Assembly: GCA_902470905.1 (NCBI GenBank)
Contig: CABRIC010000018.1
Coordinates: 1-32,222 of the forward strand
Direction: 5' to 3'
Length of the DNA: 32,222 bases
Origin: an uncultured Collinsella sp.
GTDB lineage: Bacteria > Actinomycetota > Coriobacteriia > Coriobacteriales > Coriobacteriaceae
Shown here: positions 22,444 through 31,289 of the stretch, piece after piece
How positions within the stretch are numbered: position 1 is the stretch's first letter
Layout of the letters: each line of letters starts with the position of its first letter
Made by a program: the position numbers and the translations under genes
The notes under the pieces: generated by a model
Told to the model about the DNA's origin: nothing
What the model saw: the letters and a program-made list of their open reading frames with translations, nothing else
Databases searched by the model: none

Positions 22444-23307
22444 CTATTGTACGCCGTTGGGATAGGCAATGCGCGCGGCAAGGCACTCAAGTGCCAGTAC
22501 CAGGGCAAAACCGCAGCTCACGTCGCTCAAAAAGTGTGCTCCGATCACGATGCGGCCAAACGCGACGAGCGCTGCAACCACAGCCGCCGTCCAAAAGACC
22601 ACACGACGGCGCGAAGGTTTTTCCTTAAAGGCTGCCGCGGGAAGCCCGGCGAGCATAAGGCCGATCGCCGCATGCGCCGTGTGTCCGCTCGCAAACGACT
22701 TGAACCCGTCCTTGATCACGCCGGCGGTGATGTAGCTCCACTTGTCGGGATTGCCGATCACCCACCACGGCTGAAAATTGAGCCCCGGCGTGACCTCGAT
22801 CACGCGCATGCGCGGGCGCGACCACAACGGCTTGACGATCACGTTGAGAATAATAGCCTGAGCGATCCACACGGCAAGCACCATCAACGCCCAGCGTGTG
22901 AGCTCGTCGGGCTTGGTCGTGCGCGTGAGGCGATAGACGATAAGGTTGGCGGCGATGACCAGCACAAACGTCAGAACCAGCTGAAACGCAATAAGCTTGC
23001 CACCGACGCGCAGCGATCCGATAATCTCGTAGCCGACCAGGCCCACGTTGATCAGAACGCCCAGCACGGCGAGCCACTTGCTCGTCTTGGAATCGGGGCG
23101 TGCCGAGCGCACGAGCATAACGCCCGCGACGCTCGCCGTCAGCTCAAACGGCAGCTCGCCAGCCGCCTCGACAAAGCGGCCGTACATGCTGCCGATGTTG
23201 AACAGCGCACTCGAGATCTGATAATCGAAGAAGCTGCCCACGCCCAGACAAAGACACAGGACAACCGCGATAATGGCGACATCTTTTTTATAGATGTATC
23301 CGAACAT
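22444..23307 (-). CDS. PAP2-family membrane phosphatase
   Basis: 287 residues with about six hydrophobic segments. PAP2 enzymes remove phosphate from lipid phosphates such as phosphatidic acid or undecaprenyl pyrophosphate at the outer face of the membrane. The three motifs are present: KPLWSRPR, FASGH and GRIVIGAHFLSD, the last supplying the catalytic His and Asp. In the third motif Gly replaces the more usual Ser before Arg, which is tolerated in the family. AAAGGA precedes the ATG. It lies between mfd (56 bp upstream) and the aldolase gene on the same strand and may share mfd's transcript. Substrate not determinable. Confidence 0.88.
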   Translation of the reverse strand: MFGYIYKKDVAIIAVVLCLCLGVGSFFDYQISSALFNIGSMYGRFVEAAGELPFELTASVAGVMLVRSARPDSKTSKWLAVLGVLINVGLVGYEIIGSLRVGGKLIAFQLVLTFVLVIAANLIVYRLTRTTKPDELTRWALMVLAVWIAQAIILNVIVKPLWSRPRMRVIEVTPGLNFQPWWVIGNPDKWSYITAGVIKDGFKSFASGHTAHAAIGLMLAGLPAAAFKEKPSRRRVVFWTAAVVAALVAFGRIVIGAHFLSDVSCGFALVLALECLAARIAYPNGVQ

Positions 23308-23363
23308 GCTTTCCTTTCGATGGAACCAGAGTGTCCAAATGGGGTGTTTGCAGCGTCGACTCG

Positions 23364-26300
23364 CTAGTCATCATCACTGGCGCCCAGCTGCTGCAGCAGC
23401 ATGAGTGCCGCGGCCACCGGGCCGGTGCCGTCGTTGGCGTCGAGGCCGCGGCCCAGGCCGCTGCCCGCGCCGGCGCCCGCCTTGTAGGGCACCGACAGCT
23501 TGCGGCTCTTGGGAAAGTTCACCGCGCCATAGCGGGTCTTAAGCTCAAAGGCCACCTTCTTGGGCACGTCGACACCCAAAAACGTGATGCGACCACCGCT
23601 GAGCGTGACGCTCTCGAGCCCCAGGCGCTCGCCGCAAATACGAATGCGAGCGCGGTTGAACAAGTTGAGCCCCGCCAACGGAAGCTCACCGTGCGCAGCC
23701 TCGGTCTCCTCCTGCACCTCGTCGATACTCTCCAGGTCCTCAGCCGCCGCGAGCTTGCGGTACACGAGCACGCGCTGGTCCACCGCCGGCATGTACTCCT
23801 CGGACAAGAAGTAGTCGGCCGGCAGGTTGATGCCCACGCTCGCCGCCTCCACGCCGGCATCGTCGTCGCCGCGCGCCTCGGCCACGGCCTGTCCCAGCAT
23901 CTGCGTAAACAGGTCAAAGCCCACGCTCGACAGGTTGCCGTGCTGCTCGGCGCCCATAAGCGAGCCGGCGCCGCGAATCTCCAGGTCGCGCATGGCGATG
24001 CGCATGCCGCTGCCCAGGTCCTGGAACTCGGAAAGTGCGGTCAGGCGCGCCGTCGCCTCCTCGGTGAGTGGCAGCTCGCCCGGGAACATAAAGTACGCGT
24101 AGGCCTGCGTGGCAGAGCGACCCACACGGCCCTTGAGCTGATAGAGCTGCGCCAGACCCAGGCGTTGCGAATCCTCGATGATCAGCGTGTTGGCGGTCGC
24201 GTTGTCGATACCGCTCTCCACGATGGTCGTGGCGATGAGCACGTCGATCTTTTTGGTCGCGAACTCGATCATCACGTCCTCGACCTCGCGCGGACTCATC
24301 TTGCCGTGCGCCACACCCACGCGCGCCTCGGGCGCGGCCTCGTGCACGCGCGCCACGGCGTCGTCGATGGTCTTGACGCGGTTGGACACGTAGTACACCT
24401 GGCCGCCGCGACCCACCTCCAGGCGAATCGCCGCGCTCACCACATCGGGGTCGTACTCCCCCACGTGCACGATCACGGGACGACGCCCAGTCGGCGGCGT
24501 GGTGATCAGGCTCATGTCGCGCACGCCACTCGTAGCCATCTGCATGGTACGCGGGATGGGCGTTGCCGAAAGCGTGAGCACGTCAATCTGCTCGCGCAGG
24601 TTCTTGAGCTGCTCCTTGTGCTGCACGCCAAAGCGTTGCTCCTCGTCGATGATCACCAGGCCCAGGTTCTTGGGGTTCACATCGGCCGAAAGCAGACGGT
24701 GCGTGCCGATGAGCACGTCGATCGTGCCCTCGGCAAACGCCTTGAGCGCGCGCTTTTGCTGCGCCGGCGTGCGGAAACGGCTGAGCACCTCGACCTCAAG
24801 GCCAAACGGGGCAAAGCGCTCAAAGAACGTCTCGTAGTGCTGCTGGGCAAGAATGGTCGTGGGGCAGAGCACCATGACCTGGCGGCCGGAGTCCACGCAC
24901 TTAAACGCCGCGCGCAGGGCGACCTCGGTCTTGCCAAAACCCACGTCGCCGCACAGCAGGCGGTCCATGGGCTTGGGCGCCTCCATATCGGCCTTAATGT
25001 CGGCGATGGCCTCCAGCTGGTCGCGCGTCTCGTCGTAAGGAAAGCTCTCCTCCATCTCGATCTGCTCGGGCGTGTCAGGCGGGCAGGCGATACCCGCGAT
25101 TGATGAGCGGCGCGTATACAGGTCGACCAGGTCAAACGCCAGCTTTTTGGCATTCTTGCGCGCCTTGTTGGTGGCGCGCGTCCAGTCGGCTGTGTTGAGC
25201 CTGGTCAGGCGCGGTTTGTCGCCGTCGGGGCCAACATAGCGCGTGATACGGTCGACCTGCTCGAGCGGCACGTAGAGCTTGTCGCCGTCGGCATATTCCA
25301 GCAAAAAGTAGTCGCGCTCTTTGCCGCCCACTTCCTGACGCGCAATCTCGCTAAAGAGTGCGATGCCGTGAGTGGCGTGCACCACGTAGTCGCCCGGCTT
25401 AAACGGGAAGGTGATCTGCGTAATGTCCACCTTGCGGCGGCTGCGCGCGCGGTTGGCATCCATACGGGCGTTGAGGTCGGCGATCGAGAACACGGCCAGG
25501 TTGGCATCGGGCACCACCACGCCCTGCGGCAGGGCGGCATCGACAAAGGTCACGCGCCCGCGCGAGATGGTGGGCACGGCGGCACCGGCGGCAGCCTGGG
25601 CCGCGCCCGCCTCGAGCGAGCGGGCGTTGAGTGCGTCGGCCTTACGCTCGCGAATGGAAGCGTGGGCCTCCTGGCGTGCGGCACGGTCGGCGGAATCCGC
25701 CGCTGCCACGCGCACGTGGTCGCCAATTACGCCGGCGTTTTCGGGGGCCGCCGTCAGCGATTCCTCAAAGGTAATGCCCTCATCGCCAAAGGTGAGCTCC
25801 ATCGACTCGCGCGCACCGCGGTCGGGAATGGCAAACACGCAGGCGTAGCGCTTGCCCACGACTTCCTGAATGCGCGTCATAAAACGGTTGTCCGAGCCTG
25901 CGATGGCAGGCTGCTCAATCTTGAGCTCCGCCGTCACCGCGCCGCCGGCACGAATGAGGCTCACGTAGTTCAGGCGCTGCTGGGCACCAAAATCGAGCTG
26001 TTGAGCGCGCACGTACAAGCCGTCTAGACGGTCAATCCCCGCCTCGCCGGCACGGGCCTCGATATCCTCGTAGGCACGCAGGCAGTCGTCGAACAGCGAG
26101 CGCGGCTCGGACAGAACCACGAGCGCCTTGCCGCTCACGTGTGCCAGCGGGCTCACGGCCTGGCCGTACATCACCGGCAAAAAGCGGTCGAGCTCGGGCG
26201 TGACGATGCGCGCATCCACCATCTCGAGCAGTGCCGCCAGCTTGCTATCGTCCTGGCTGGCGCGGTAGAGCGCCACGTGCATGTTGTGAACGGCATCATC

Positions 26301-26996
26301 GGTAAGCGCCAGCTCACGGCAGGGGAAGATCTCGATGCTGTCCTCGTTGCCGATGGTCTGCCCCGTTGAGCTCACCATGCGGCGGATGCGATCGATCTCG
26401 TCGCCAAAGAACTCGATGCGCACGGGCGCCTTTTCCTGTGCGGGGAACACCTCGACGGTGTCTCCGTGCACGCGGAACAGACCGGGCGCGTCGGCGGCGC
26501 CGGCATTGGTGTAGCCCATGCCCACCAGGCGCTGCGGCACCTCGTCAAAAGGAATCTCCTCGCCCACCGCAAAAGTGGTGGACTCCCAATAGCGACTCTC
26601 GACCGGTGGCACGCAGCGCAGCAGCGCACGGGCCGAGGCAACCATGATGCAGTTGTCCCCGCGCACGATGCGCCCCAGAGCCTCGCAGCGCTGCGCCACC
26701 ACGGCGTCGTCGGGCGCCTGTTCGCGCCACGGATAGTCCTTGCGCTCGGGAAAACGGCACACATGCGCCAGACCCACGTAGGCGGCAAGGCTGCGCGCGG
26801 CGCGATCGGCCGCGTCCTCGCCGCTCACAATGTAGACCGTCGGGCGCGGACGGCGCGCGAACTGGGCGGCCGCCATAAGCGTGCGGCCCGACTGCGACAC
26901 GGCCAGCGTCACGTCCTCGCCGGCATCGAGTCCGGTCTCGACGGTCTGCAAGGCCTCGGCAGTGTAGAGCTGCGCGGCTATACGGTGAATGAGCAT
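23364..26996 (-). CDS. mfd: Transcription-repair coupling factor Mfd
   Basis: 1210 residues. Mfd pushes stalled RNA polymerase off damaged DNA and recruits UvrA. In order: UvrB-like N-terminal domains (about 1-350), the RNA polymerase interaction domain at about 525-590 (FKPGDYVVHATHGIALF), the translocase with Walker A in GDVGFGKTEVALR (about 680), DEEQRFG (about 785) and LSATPIPRTMQMA (about 810), and a C-terminal TRCF domain. Ala/Gly-rich inserts occur around 450-480 and near the C-terminus, which ends in a short acidic tail. Start at 26996 chosen because GGAGG lies 6 bp upstream; a start at 27023 lies inside a hairpin and lacks a site. Confidence 0.96.
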   Translation of the reverse strand: MLIHRIAAQLYTAEALQTVETGLDAGEDVTLAVSQSGRTLMAAAQFARRPRPTVYIVSGEDAADRAARSLAAYVGLAHVCRFPERKDYPWREQAPDDAVVAQRCEALGRIVRGDNCIMVASARALLRCVPPVESRYWESTTFAVGEEIPFDEVPQRLVGMGYTNAGAADAPGLFRVHGDTVEVFPAQEKAPVRIEFFGDEIDRIRRMVSSTGQTIGNEDSIEIFPCRELALTDDAVHNMHVALYRASQDDSKLAALLEMVDARIVTPELDRFLPVMYGQAVSPLAHVSGKALVVLSEPRSLFDDCLRAYEDIEARAGEAGIDRLDGLYVRAQQLDFGAQQRLNYVSLIRAGGAVTAELKIEQPAIAGSDNRFMTRIQEVVGKRYACVFAIPDRGARESMELTFGDEGITFEESLTAAPENAGVIGDHVRVAAADSADRAARQEAHASIRERKADALNARSLEAGAAQAAAGAAVPTISRGRVTFVDAALPQGVVVPDANLAVFSIADLNARMDANRARSRRKVDITQITFPFKPGDYVVHATHGIALFSEIARQEVGGKERDYFLLEYADGDKLYVPLEQVDRITRYVGPDGDKPRLTRLNTADWTRATNKARKNAKKLAFDLVDLYTRRSSIAGIACPPDTPEQIEMEESFPYDETRDQLEAIADIKADMEAPKPMDRLLCGDVGFGKTEVALRAAFKCVDSGRQVMVLCPTTILAQQHYETFFERFAPFGLEVEVLSRFRTPAQQKRALKAFAEGTIDVLIGTHRLLSADVNPKNLGLVIIDEEQRFGVQHKEQLKNLREQIDVLTLSATPIPRTMQMATSGVRDMSLITTPPTGRRPVIVHVGEYDPDVVSAAIRLEVGRGGQVYYVSNRVKTIDDAVARVHEAAPEARVGVAHGKMSPREVEDVMIEFATKKIDVLIATTIVESGIDNATANTLIIEDSQRLGLAQLYQLKGRVGRSATQAYAYFMFPGELPLTEEATARLTALSEFQDLGSGMRIAMRDLEIRGAGSLMGAEQHGNLSSVGFDLFTQMLGQAVAEARGDDDAGVEAASVGINLPADYFLSEEYMPAVDQRVLVYRKLAAAEDLESIDEVQEETEAAHGELPLAGLNLFNRARIRICGERLGLESVTLSGGRITFLGVDVPKKVAFELKTRYGAVNFPKSRKLSVPYKAGAGAGSGLGRGLDANDGTGPVAAALMLLQQLGASDDD

Positions 26997-27021
26997 GCTG
27001 TTCCTCCGGCATCGCAACGCC

Positions 27022-27049
27022 AAAAGCCCGCCGGGGCAAGCTCGGCGGG
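27022..27049 (-). terminator. Terminator-like hairpin in the mfd leader
   Basis: On the minus strand CCCGCCG, loop, CGGCGGG, C and TTTT, 26 bp upstream of the mfd start. No minus-strand gene ends just upstream, so it could attenuate mfd or be left from a lost gene. Confidence 0.4.
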
Positions 27050-27208
27050 TCGTACGTCAAAAGTCTTGATTGCCATGGTAGCGCATGGGGTGGGCACGCC
27101 AGCGCACGCCGAACAGCTACCCCAAAACGCGCACGCCCGAACGCCCTCGGCACAAAACAGCCTAATCGGACGGCATCAATTATCAGCTTCCACCTGCGTT
27201 ACTTTGCA

Positions 27209-27277
27209 ATTATGGTAATTTCTACTTTATATTTGTGGTAACTTCTAGTTAGTAATTATGGTTATTTTGCCTTGGCA
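27209..27277. repeat. Three tandem 23-bp AT-rich direct repeats upstream of the AAA/DUF4143 gene
   Basis: Cores ATTATGGTAATTTCTA (27209), TTTGTGGTAACTTCTA (27232) and ATTATGGTTATTTTGC (27255) recur at exactly 23-bp spacing. The block is strikingly AT-rich against the GC-rich surroundings. It may be an operator array or part of an imported segment's edge. The rest of the 401-bp gap between mfd and the ATPase gene (27050-27208 and 27278-27397) shows no clear gene. Confidence 0.6.
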
Positions 27278-27397
27278 ATGTGGCCAATCCCAAAGACCTG
27301 CCACAGAACCCGACGGATACCGACAAACTCGGCACGAGACTTTCGAACCAAAAGCATGCCTGCGAGCATGCGATGCAAGACACGAAGGGCGTTAAAG

Positions 27398-28555
27398 ATG
27401 ATTGAGCGAACCATGGCCCAAAAGCTACGCGACATGTCAGAATGGTTTCCCGTCGTCTCGCTTACGGGGCCACGCCAAAGCGGCAAGTCAACTCTCATCA
27501 AGGCCGTCTTTCCCGAATATGAATATCTCAACCTCGAGAACCCGGAAGTCCGTCGCGCCGCACTCGATGACCCCGTCGGCTTTATCAGCAGACGCCCCGA
27601 TCATCTGATCATCGACGAGGCCCAATATGCGCCGGAGCTGTTCAGCATGATTCAGGTCGCCTCCGACGAGCGCGGAAAGGCCGGCCAGTATGTATTGTCC
27701 GGCTCGCAAAACTTTTTGCTCATGCACAACATCCAGCAATCGCTTGCCGGACGCGTCGGTATGCTCAAACTCCTACCTCTCTCCTACCAGGAGCTCGGCG
27801 ATACGCAAATCTCGCTTGACACCTACCTGATTCGCGGGGGATACCCGCGCATATATGATGCGGGCATCCCCACCGACATGTTCTACCAAAATTACCTTAT
27901 GACCTATGTGGAACGCGACGCGGGCGGCCTTCTCGACGTGCGCAACCTGAGCTCCTTTAGAAAAATGATCGGGCTGTGCGCGGCTTGCGTGGGAGGGCTG
28001 CTCAACCTATCAAGACTCGCCGCTGATGTGGGAGTCGCCACGGCGACGATCAGCTCGTGGCTTTCAATCCTGCAATCAAGCTATTTGGTGTTCCTGCTTC
28101 AGCCATATGCTGGAAACATGCGCAAGCGGCTTACCAAAGCACCAAAACTGTACTTCTACGACACGGGGCTACTTTGCCATCTGCTTGGCATTCACGACGA
28201 GCGCAGTCTCATGAACCACCCCCTAAGCGGGGAAATATTCGAAAACCTCGTTGTCTCGGAACGCCAGAAGGCATATCTCAACAGAGGCATCGAGCCCACG
28301 CTTGTCTTTTATCGCGACGACAGCAAGCGAGAGATCGACCTTATCGATCTAACAGAGCCGGCTCGCCCACAGGCGTTCGAAATAAAATCGGGCGCTACCT
28401 ATCGCGACACATTCGCTCGACACCTACGCTCTGTTGGTTCCGAACTTGGCATTCCCGCAAAGGACCGAGCCGTCGTATATCACGGCTCCGAGCGCTACGA
28501 TACCGAGGGGGCATCGGTTGTGCCGGTAGAAGAGTTCTTGCTTCGGGAGTCGTAG
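27398..28555 (+). CDS. AAA-family ATPase with C-terminal DUF4143 nuclease-like domain
   Basis: 385 residues. The N-terminal AAA_14 domain has Walker A LTGPRQSGKSTL (Lys30), Walker B HLIIDEAQ (Asp73, Glu74) and a sensor-like YVLSGSQNF. A winged-helix-like middle region precedes the DUF4143 domain (KLYFYDTGLLCHLLGI at about residues 250-265). That domain ends with a PD-(D/E)xK-like arrangement: Glu312-Ile-Asp314, then Glu328-Ile-Lys330 in FEIKSG. The family is scattered among bacteria and archaea, often mobile, with unknown function; defence or toxin-like roles have been suggested. Base composition by eye is less GC-rich than the neighbours, and the AT-rich repeat block upstream also points to transfer. 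ATG at 27398 follows AAGGG; earlier in-frame starts give unlikely sequence. Confidence 0.85.
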   Translation: MIERTMAQKLRDMSEWFPVVSLTGPRQSGKSTLIKAVFPEYEYLNLENPEVRRAALDDPVGFISRRPDHLIIDEAQYAPELFSMIQVASDERGKAGQYVLSGSQNFLLMHNIQQSLAGRVGMLKLLPLSYQELGDTQISLDTYLIRGGYPRIYDAGIPTDMFYQNYLMTYVERDAGGLLDVRNLSSFRKMIGLCAACVGGLLNLSRLAADVGVATATISSWLSILQSSYLVFLLQPYAGNMRKRLTKAPKLYFYDTGLLCHLLGIHDERSLMNHPLSGEIFENLVVSERQKAYLNRGIEPTLVFYRDDSKREIDLIDLTEPARPQAFEIKSGATYRDTFARHLRSVGSELGIPAKDRAVVYHGSERYDTEGASVVPVEEFLLRES

Positions 28556-28635
28556 CGAGCGCCGTGGTCACCGGCCGCATCCCGATTTGTGCCGCCCGGA
28601 GACACGCAAGAGCGGCGACACCCTGCCCTTGCGAC

Positions 28636-29298
28636 CTAGCCCACCCGTACGCTGGGGCAAAGGTCTGCCAGCGGACACTCGTCGCACTTAGGTTTGCGGG
28701 CGTCGCAGATCTCGCGGCCAAAGGTAATCCACTGGTGGTTGACCGATTCCCAATACTCGTGCGGCAAAATCTTGAGCAGGTCTTGCTCGGTCTTGAGCGG
28801 CTCCTTGGCGTGCGTCTTGGGACTCAGCATCAGGCGGTGCGCGATGCGGTTGACGTGCGTATCGACCGCGATGCCCTCGACAATGCCAAACCCCACGTTG
28901 AGCACGATGTTCGCCGTTTTGCGGCCAACACCCGGCAGCTTGACGAGCTCCTTCATGTCGGCCGGCACCTCGCCACCGTAATCGGCAACGATCATCTGCG
29001 CGGCCTCCACGGCGTGCTTGGCCTTGCTCTTATAAAAGCCGAGCGACTTAATGGTATCGGCCACATCGGCCACGCTCGCCCCCGCCATGGCCTCGGGCGT
29101 GGGCCACTGGGCAAACAGCTTCGGCGTCACCTTGTTGACCTGCGCGTCGGTCGTCTGCGCCGAGAGCAGTACCGCGATGAGCAGCCTAAAGGGATTCTCG
29201 TGATCCAAAAAACACTCGACCGGGCCATAGCGACGGTTGAGGCGCTCGCACACCTCAACGGCGCGCTCGCGTTTGGCGGCATTGGTCTCGCGTGGCAT
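28636..29298 (-). CDS. nth: Endonuclease III
   Basis: 220 residues. A bifunctional DNA glycosylase/AP lyase that removes oxidised pyrimidines. The helix-hairpin-helix LPGVGRKTAN contains the catalytic Lys127, and the catalytic Asp146 is in AVDTHVNR. A [4Fe-4S] cluster is formed by CDARKPKCDECPLADLC with the standard C-x6-C-x2-C-x5-C spacing. GAGGAG lies 5 bp before the ATG at 29298; an in-frame ATG at 29322 lacks one. It lies 63 bp downstream of the ABC exporter on the same strand and may be co-transcribed with it. The end converges on the AAA/DUF4143 gene. Confidence 0.95.
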   Translation of the reverse strand: MPRETNAAKRERAVEVCERLNRRYGPVECFLDHENPFRLLIAVLLSAQTTDAQVNKVTPKLFAQWPTPEAMAGASVADVADTIKSLGFYKSKAKHAVEAAQMIVADYGGEVPADMKELVKLPGVGRKTANIVLNVGFGIVEGIAVDTHVNRIAHRLMLSPKTHAKEPLKTEQDLLKILPHEYWESVNHQWITFGREICDARKPKCDECPLADLCPSVRVG

Positions 29299-29361
29299 AA
29301 CGACTCCTCGGCTCAGCGGCATAACAAATCTACGGGCACGATTGTCCCACGTATGGGGTCT

Positions 29362-31164
29362 TTACGCCTCCAAAAATGCGCCGGTCTGGCGGCCCCACAG
29401 GCTCGCATACTCGCCGCCCGCCTTGACAAGCTGCGCATGCGTACCGTCCTCGACAATCTCACCGTCCGCCAGCACCACGATGCGGTCGAGCGCCGCCACG
29501 GTGGACAGGCGATGCGCCACCACAATGGAGGTGCAACCGCGCATCAGGTTCTCGAGCGCCCCCTGCACCAGTGCCTCGGACTCGCTGTCAAGGGCAGACG
29601 TCGCCTCGTCGAGCACCAGAATCGGCGCGTCGGTCAGGATAGCGCGGGCGATGGCCACGCGCTGGCGTTGGCCGCCCGAAAGCTTGACGCCGCGCTCGCC
29701 CACCATGGTGTCAAAGCCGTTTGGTAGGCGGTCGATAAACTCGGTCGCATTTGCCAGGCGCGCGGCCTCGCGGATCTGCTCGTCGGTGGCGTCGGGGCGT
29801 CCGTAGGCGATATTCTCGCGAATGGAGCGATGGAACAGCAACGCCTCCTGCGGCACGTAGGCAACCTGGCGGCGCAGACTCTGCTGCGTACAGCGCGAGA
29901 CGTCCTGGCCGTCCACGAGCACGCGGCCGCCCTGTACGTCGTCCAGGCGCAGCAACAACTTGGTGAGCGTCGTCTTGCCCGAGCCCGATTTGCCCACCAG
30001 GCCCACGCGCTGGCCCGCTGCCACATGGAGCGTCAGGTCGTCGAACACGCTCTCGCCTGCCGCGGCATCACGGTATGCAAAGCTCAGGTGCTCAAAATCA
30101 ATCGCACCCTCGCCCACCTTGAGCTCGGGGGCGTTCTCGTCGTCTGCCACCAGACGCGGCTCGTCCAGCACGCGCGTCATCTCGGCCGCATCGCCCAGCG
30201 CGCGGTTGATGCGCTGCATCATGGAGCTTACGTAGTTCAGACGCATGGTGAGGTTGTACGTATAGGTAAAGATCATGACGAGCGCGCCAGCAGAGATGCC
30301 AAACCACGCGTTGCCGCCCGCGACGAACACGCTCACCACGGCCATAGTAACGACGATAAGGCCCGAAGTCGTAAAGTTGCGCTGCATCATGGCGTGCATC
30401 GAAACCGTCTCGGCGTCGCGCGCGGCGCGGTCGGCGGCATCGAACAGGTCGCGCTCAAAGTCCTCGCGCCCACAGGTCTTGACGGCCAGGATGTTCGTGA
30501 CCGCGTCGGACAGCACGCCCGACAGCTTGTTCTGCGCGGCAGACGTCGCGGCCGAAAGCGGCATGATGCGCTTGTACATAAGCCAGACAAATGCGATGTA
30601 GACGACCATGATGCCCACCAAAATCACGGTAAACGTCGGTACCACCGGGGCGAGCGCCGCCACCGTGCAGACAACCGAGGTGATGGTGGGAATGAGCGAA
30701 TACACCGTCACGTCCACCAGGCCCGTGTAGCCGCTCATAAAACGACTCGTCTGGCTCACAAGCGATCCGCCAAAGCGACTGGTGTGGAATGTCATGGATT
30801 GATTGGAGAGTGTGTCGAAGCACAAGCGCGCCAAGTGATAGTTACCCGCAATCTCGAGCTTGTAGACGGTGTAGTCCTGCAGCTTGGAGAGGATCTGGCC
30901 CACTAGGTTAACGAGCACGAGTGCCAGAATGTAGGGGCCAAAGACCTCGAATACTTGGTCGCCCGCCACGGGACCCGCTTGGACGCGGTCGACGATGAGG
31001 GCCATCACGTAGGTGTTGGCAAACGTGAGCAAAAAGATGTAGCCCGCCGACGAGAACACCGAGAGAAAGACGATCAGTGGCTGCGTGCGCGTGACGTCCC
31101 AAAAACGCTGCAGCGTGCGGCGCACGGTGGAGCGTTTGAGCGGACTGGTGTTTCTCTGAGACAT
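29362..31164 (-). CDS. ABC exporter half-transporter (membrane domain fused to ATPase)
   Basis: 600 residues. Membrane domain with six helices at about residues 25-310, then an ATPase domain (about 345-595) with Walker A VGKSGSGKTTL (about 385), signature LSGGQRQRVAIARA, Walker B ILVLDEATSALD and H-loop VVAHRLST. This is the exporter type (MsbA/LmrA-like) that acts as a dimer and moves lipids, drugs or peptides outward. No partner half-transporter is adjacent, so a homodimer is likely. No peptidase domain is present. AAAGGA lies before the ATG at 31164; a start at 31200 has no ribosome site. Substrate unknown. Confidence 0.92.
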   Translation of the reverse strand: MSQRNTSPLKRSTVRRTLQRFWDVTRTQPLIVFLSVFSSAGYIFLLTFANTYVMALIVDRVQAGPVAGDQVFEVFGPYILALVLVNLVGQILSKLQDYTVYKLEIAGNYHLARLCFDTLSNQSMTFHTSRFGGSLVSQTSRFMSGYTGLVDVTVYSLIPTITSVVCTVAALAPVVPTFTVILVGIMVVYIAFVWLMYKRIMPLSAATSAAQNKLSGVLSDAVTNILAVKTCGREDFERDLFDAADRAARDAETVSMHAMMQRNFTTSGLIVVTMAVVSVFVAGGNAWFGISAGALVMIFTYTYNLTMRLNYVSSMMQRINRALGDAAEMTRVLDEPRLVADDENAPELKVGEGAIDFEHLSFAYRDAAAGESVFDDLTLHVAAGQRVGLVGKSGSGKTTLTKLLLRLDDVQGGRVLVDGQDVSRCTQQSLRRQVAYVPQEALLFHRSIRENIAYGRPDATDEQIREAARLANATEFIDRLPNGFDTMVGERGVKLSGGQRQRVAIARAILTDAPILVLDEATSALDSESEALVQGALENLMRGCTSIVVAHRLSTVAALDRIVVLADGEIVEDGTHAQLVKAGGEYASLWGRQTGAFLEA

Positions 31165-31289
31165 GGGCTTCCTTTCGCGTCTGATAGGGCGAAACGCCAT
31201 TGTTGCACACTAAAGCGCACTTCAGGCAAGTGCGACGCGAAAAGCGCCCGCGTCCCGCGCTTGCGCAGGCGCCCCGCCGTCAGATGCAG

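Noticed and set aside
23331..25103. Plus-strand open frame of 590 codons opposite mfd
   Set aside because: Shadow of mfd with low-complexity His/Arg/Ala composition.
28057..29727. Plus-strand open frame of 556 codons across the DUF4143, nth and ABC genes
   Set aside because: Out-of-frame and antisense reading through three well-supported genes.
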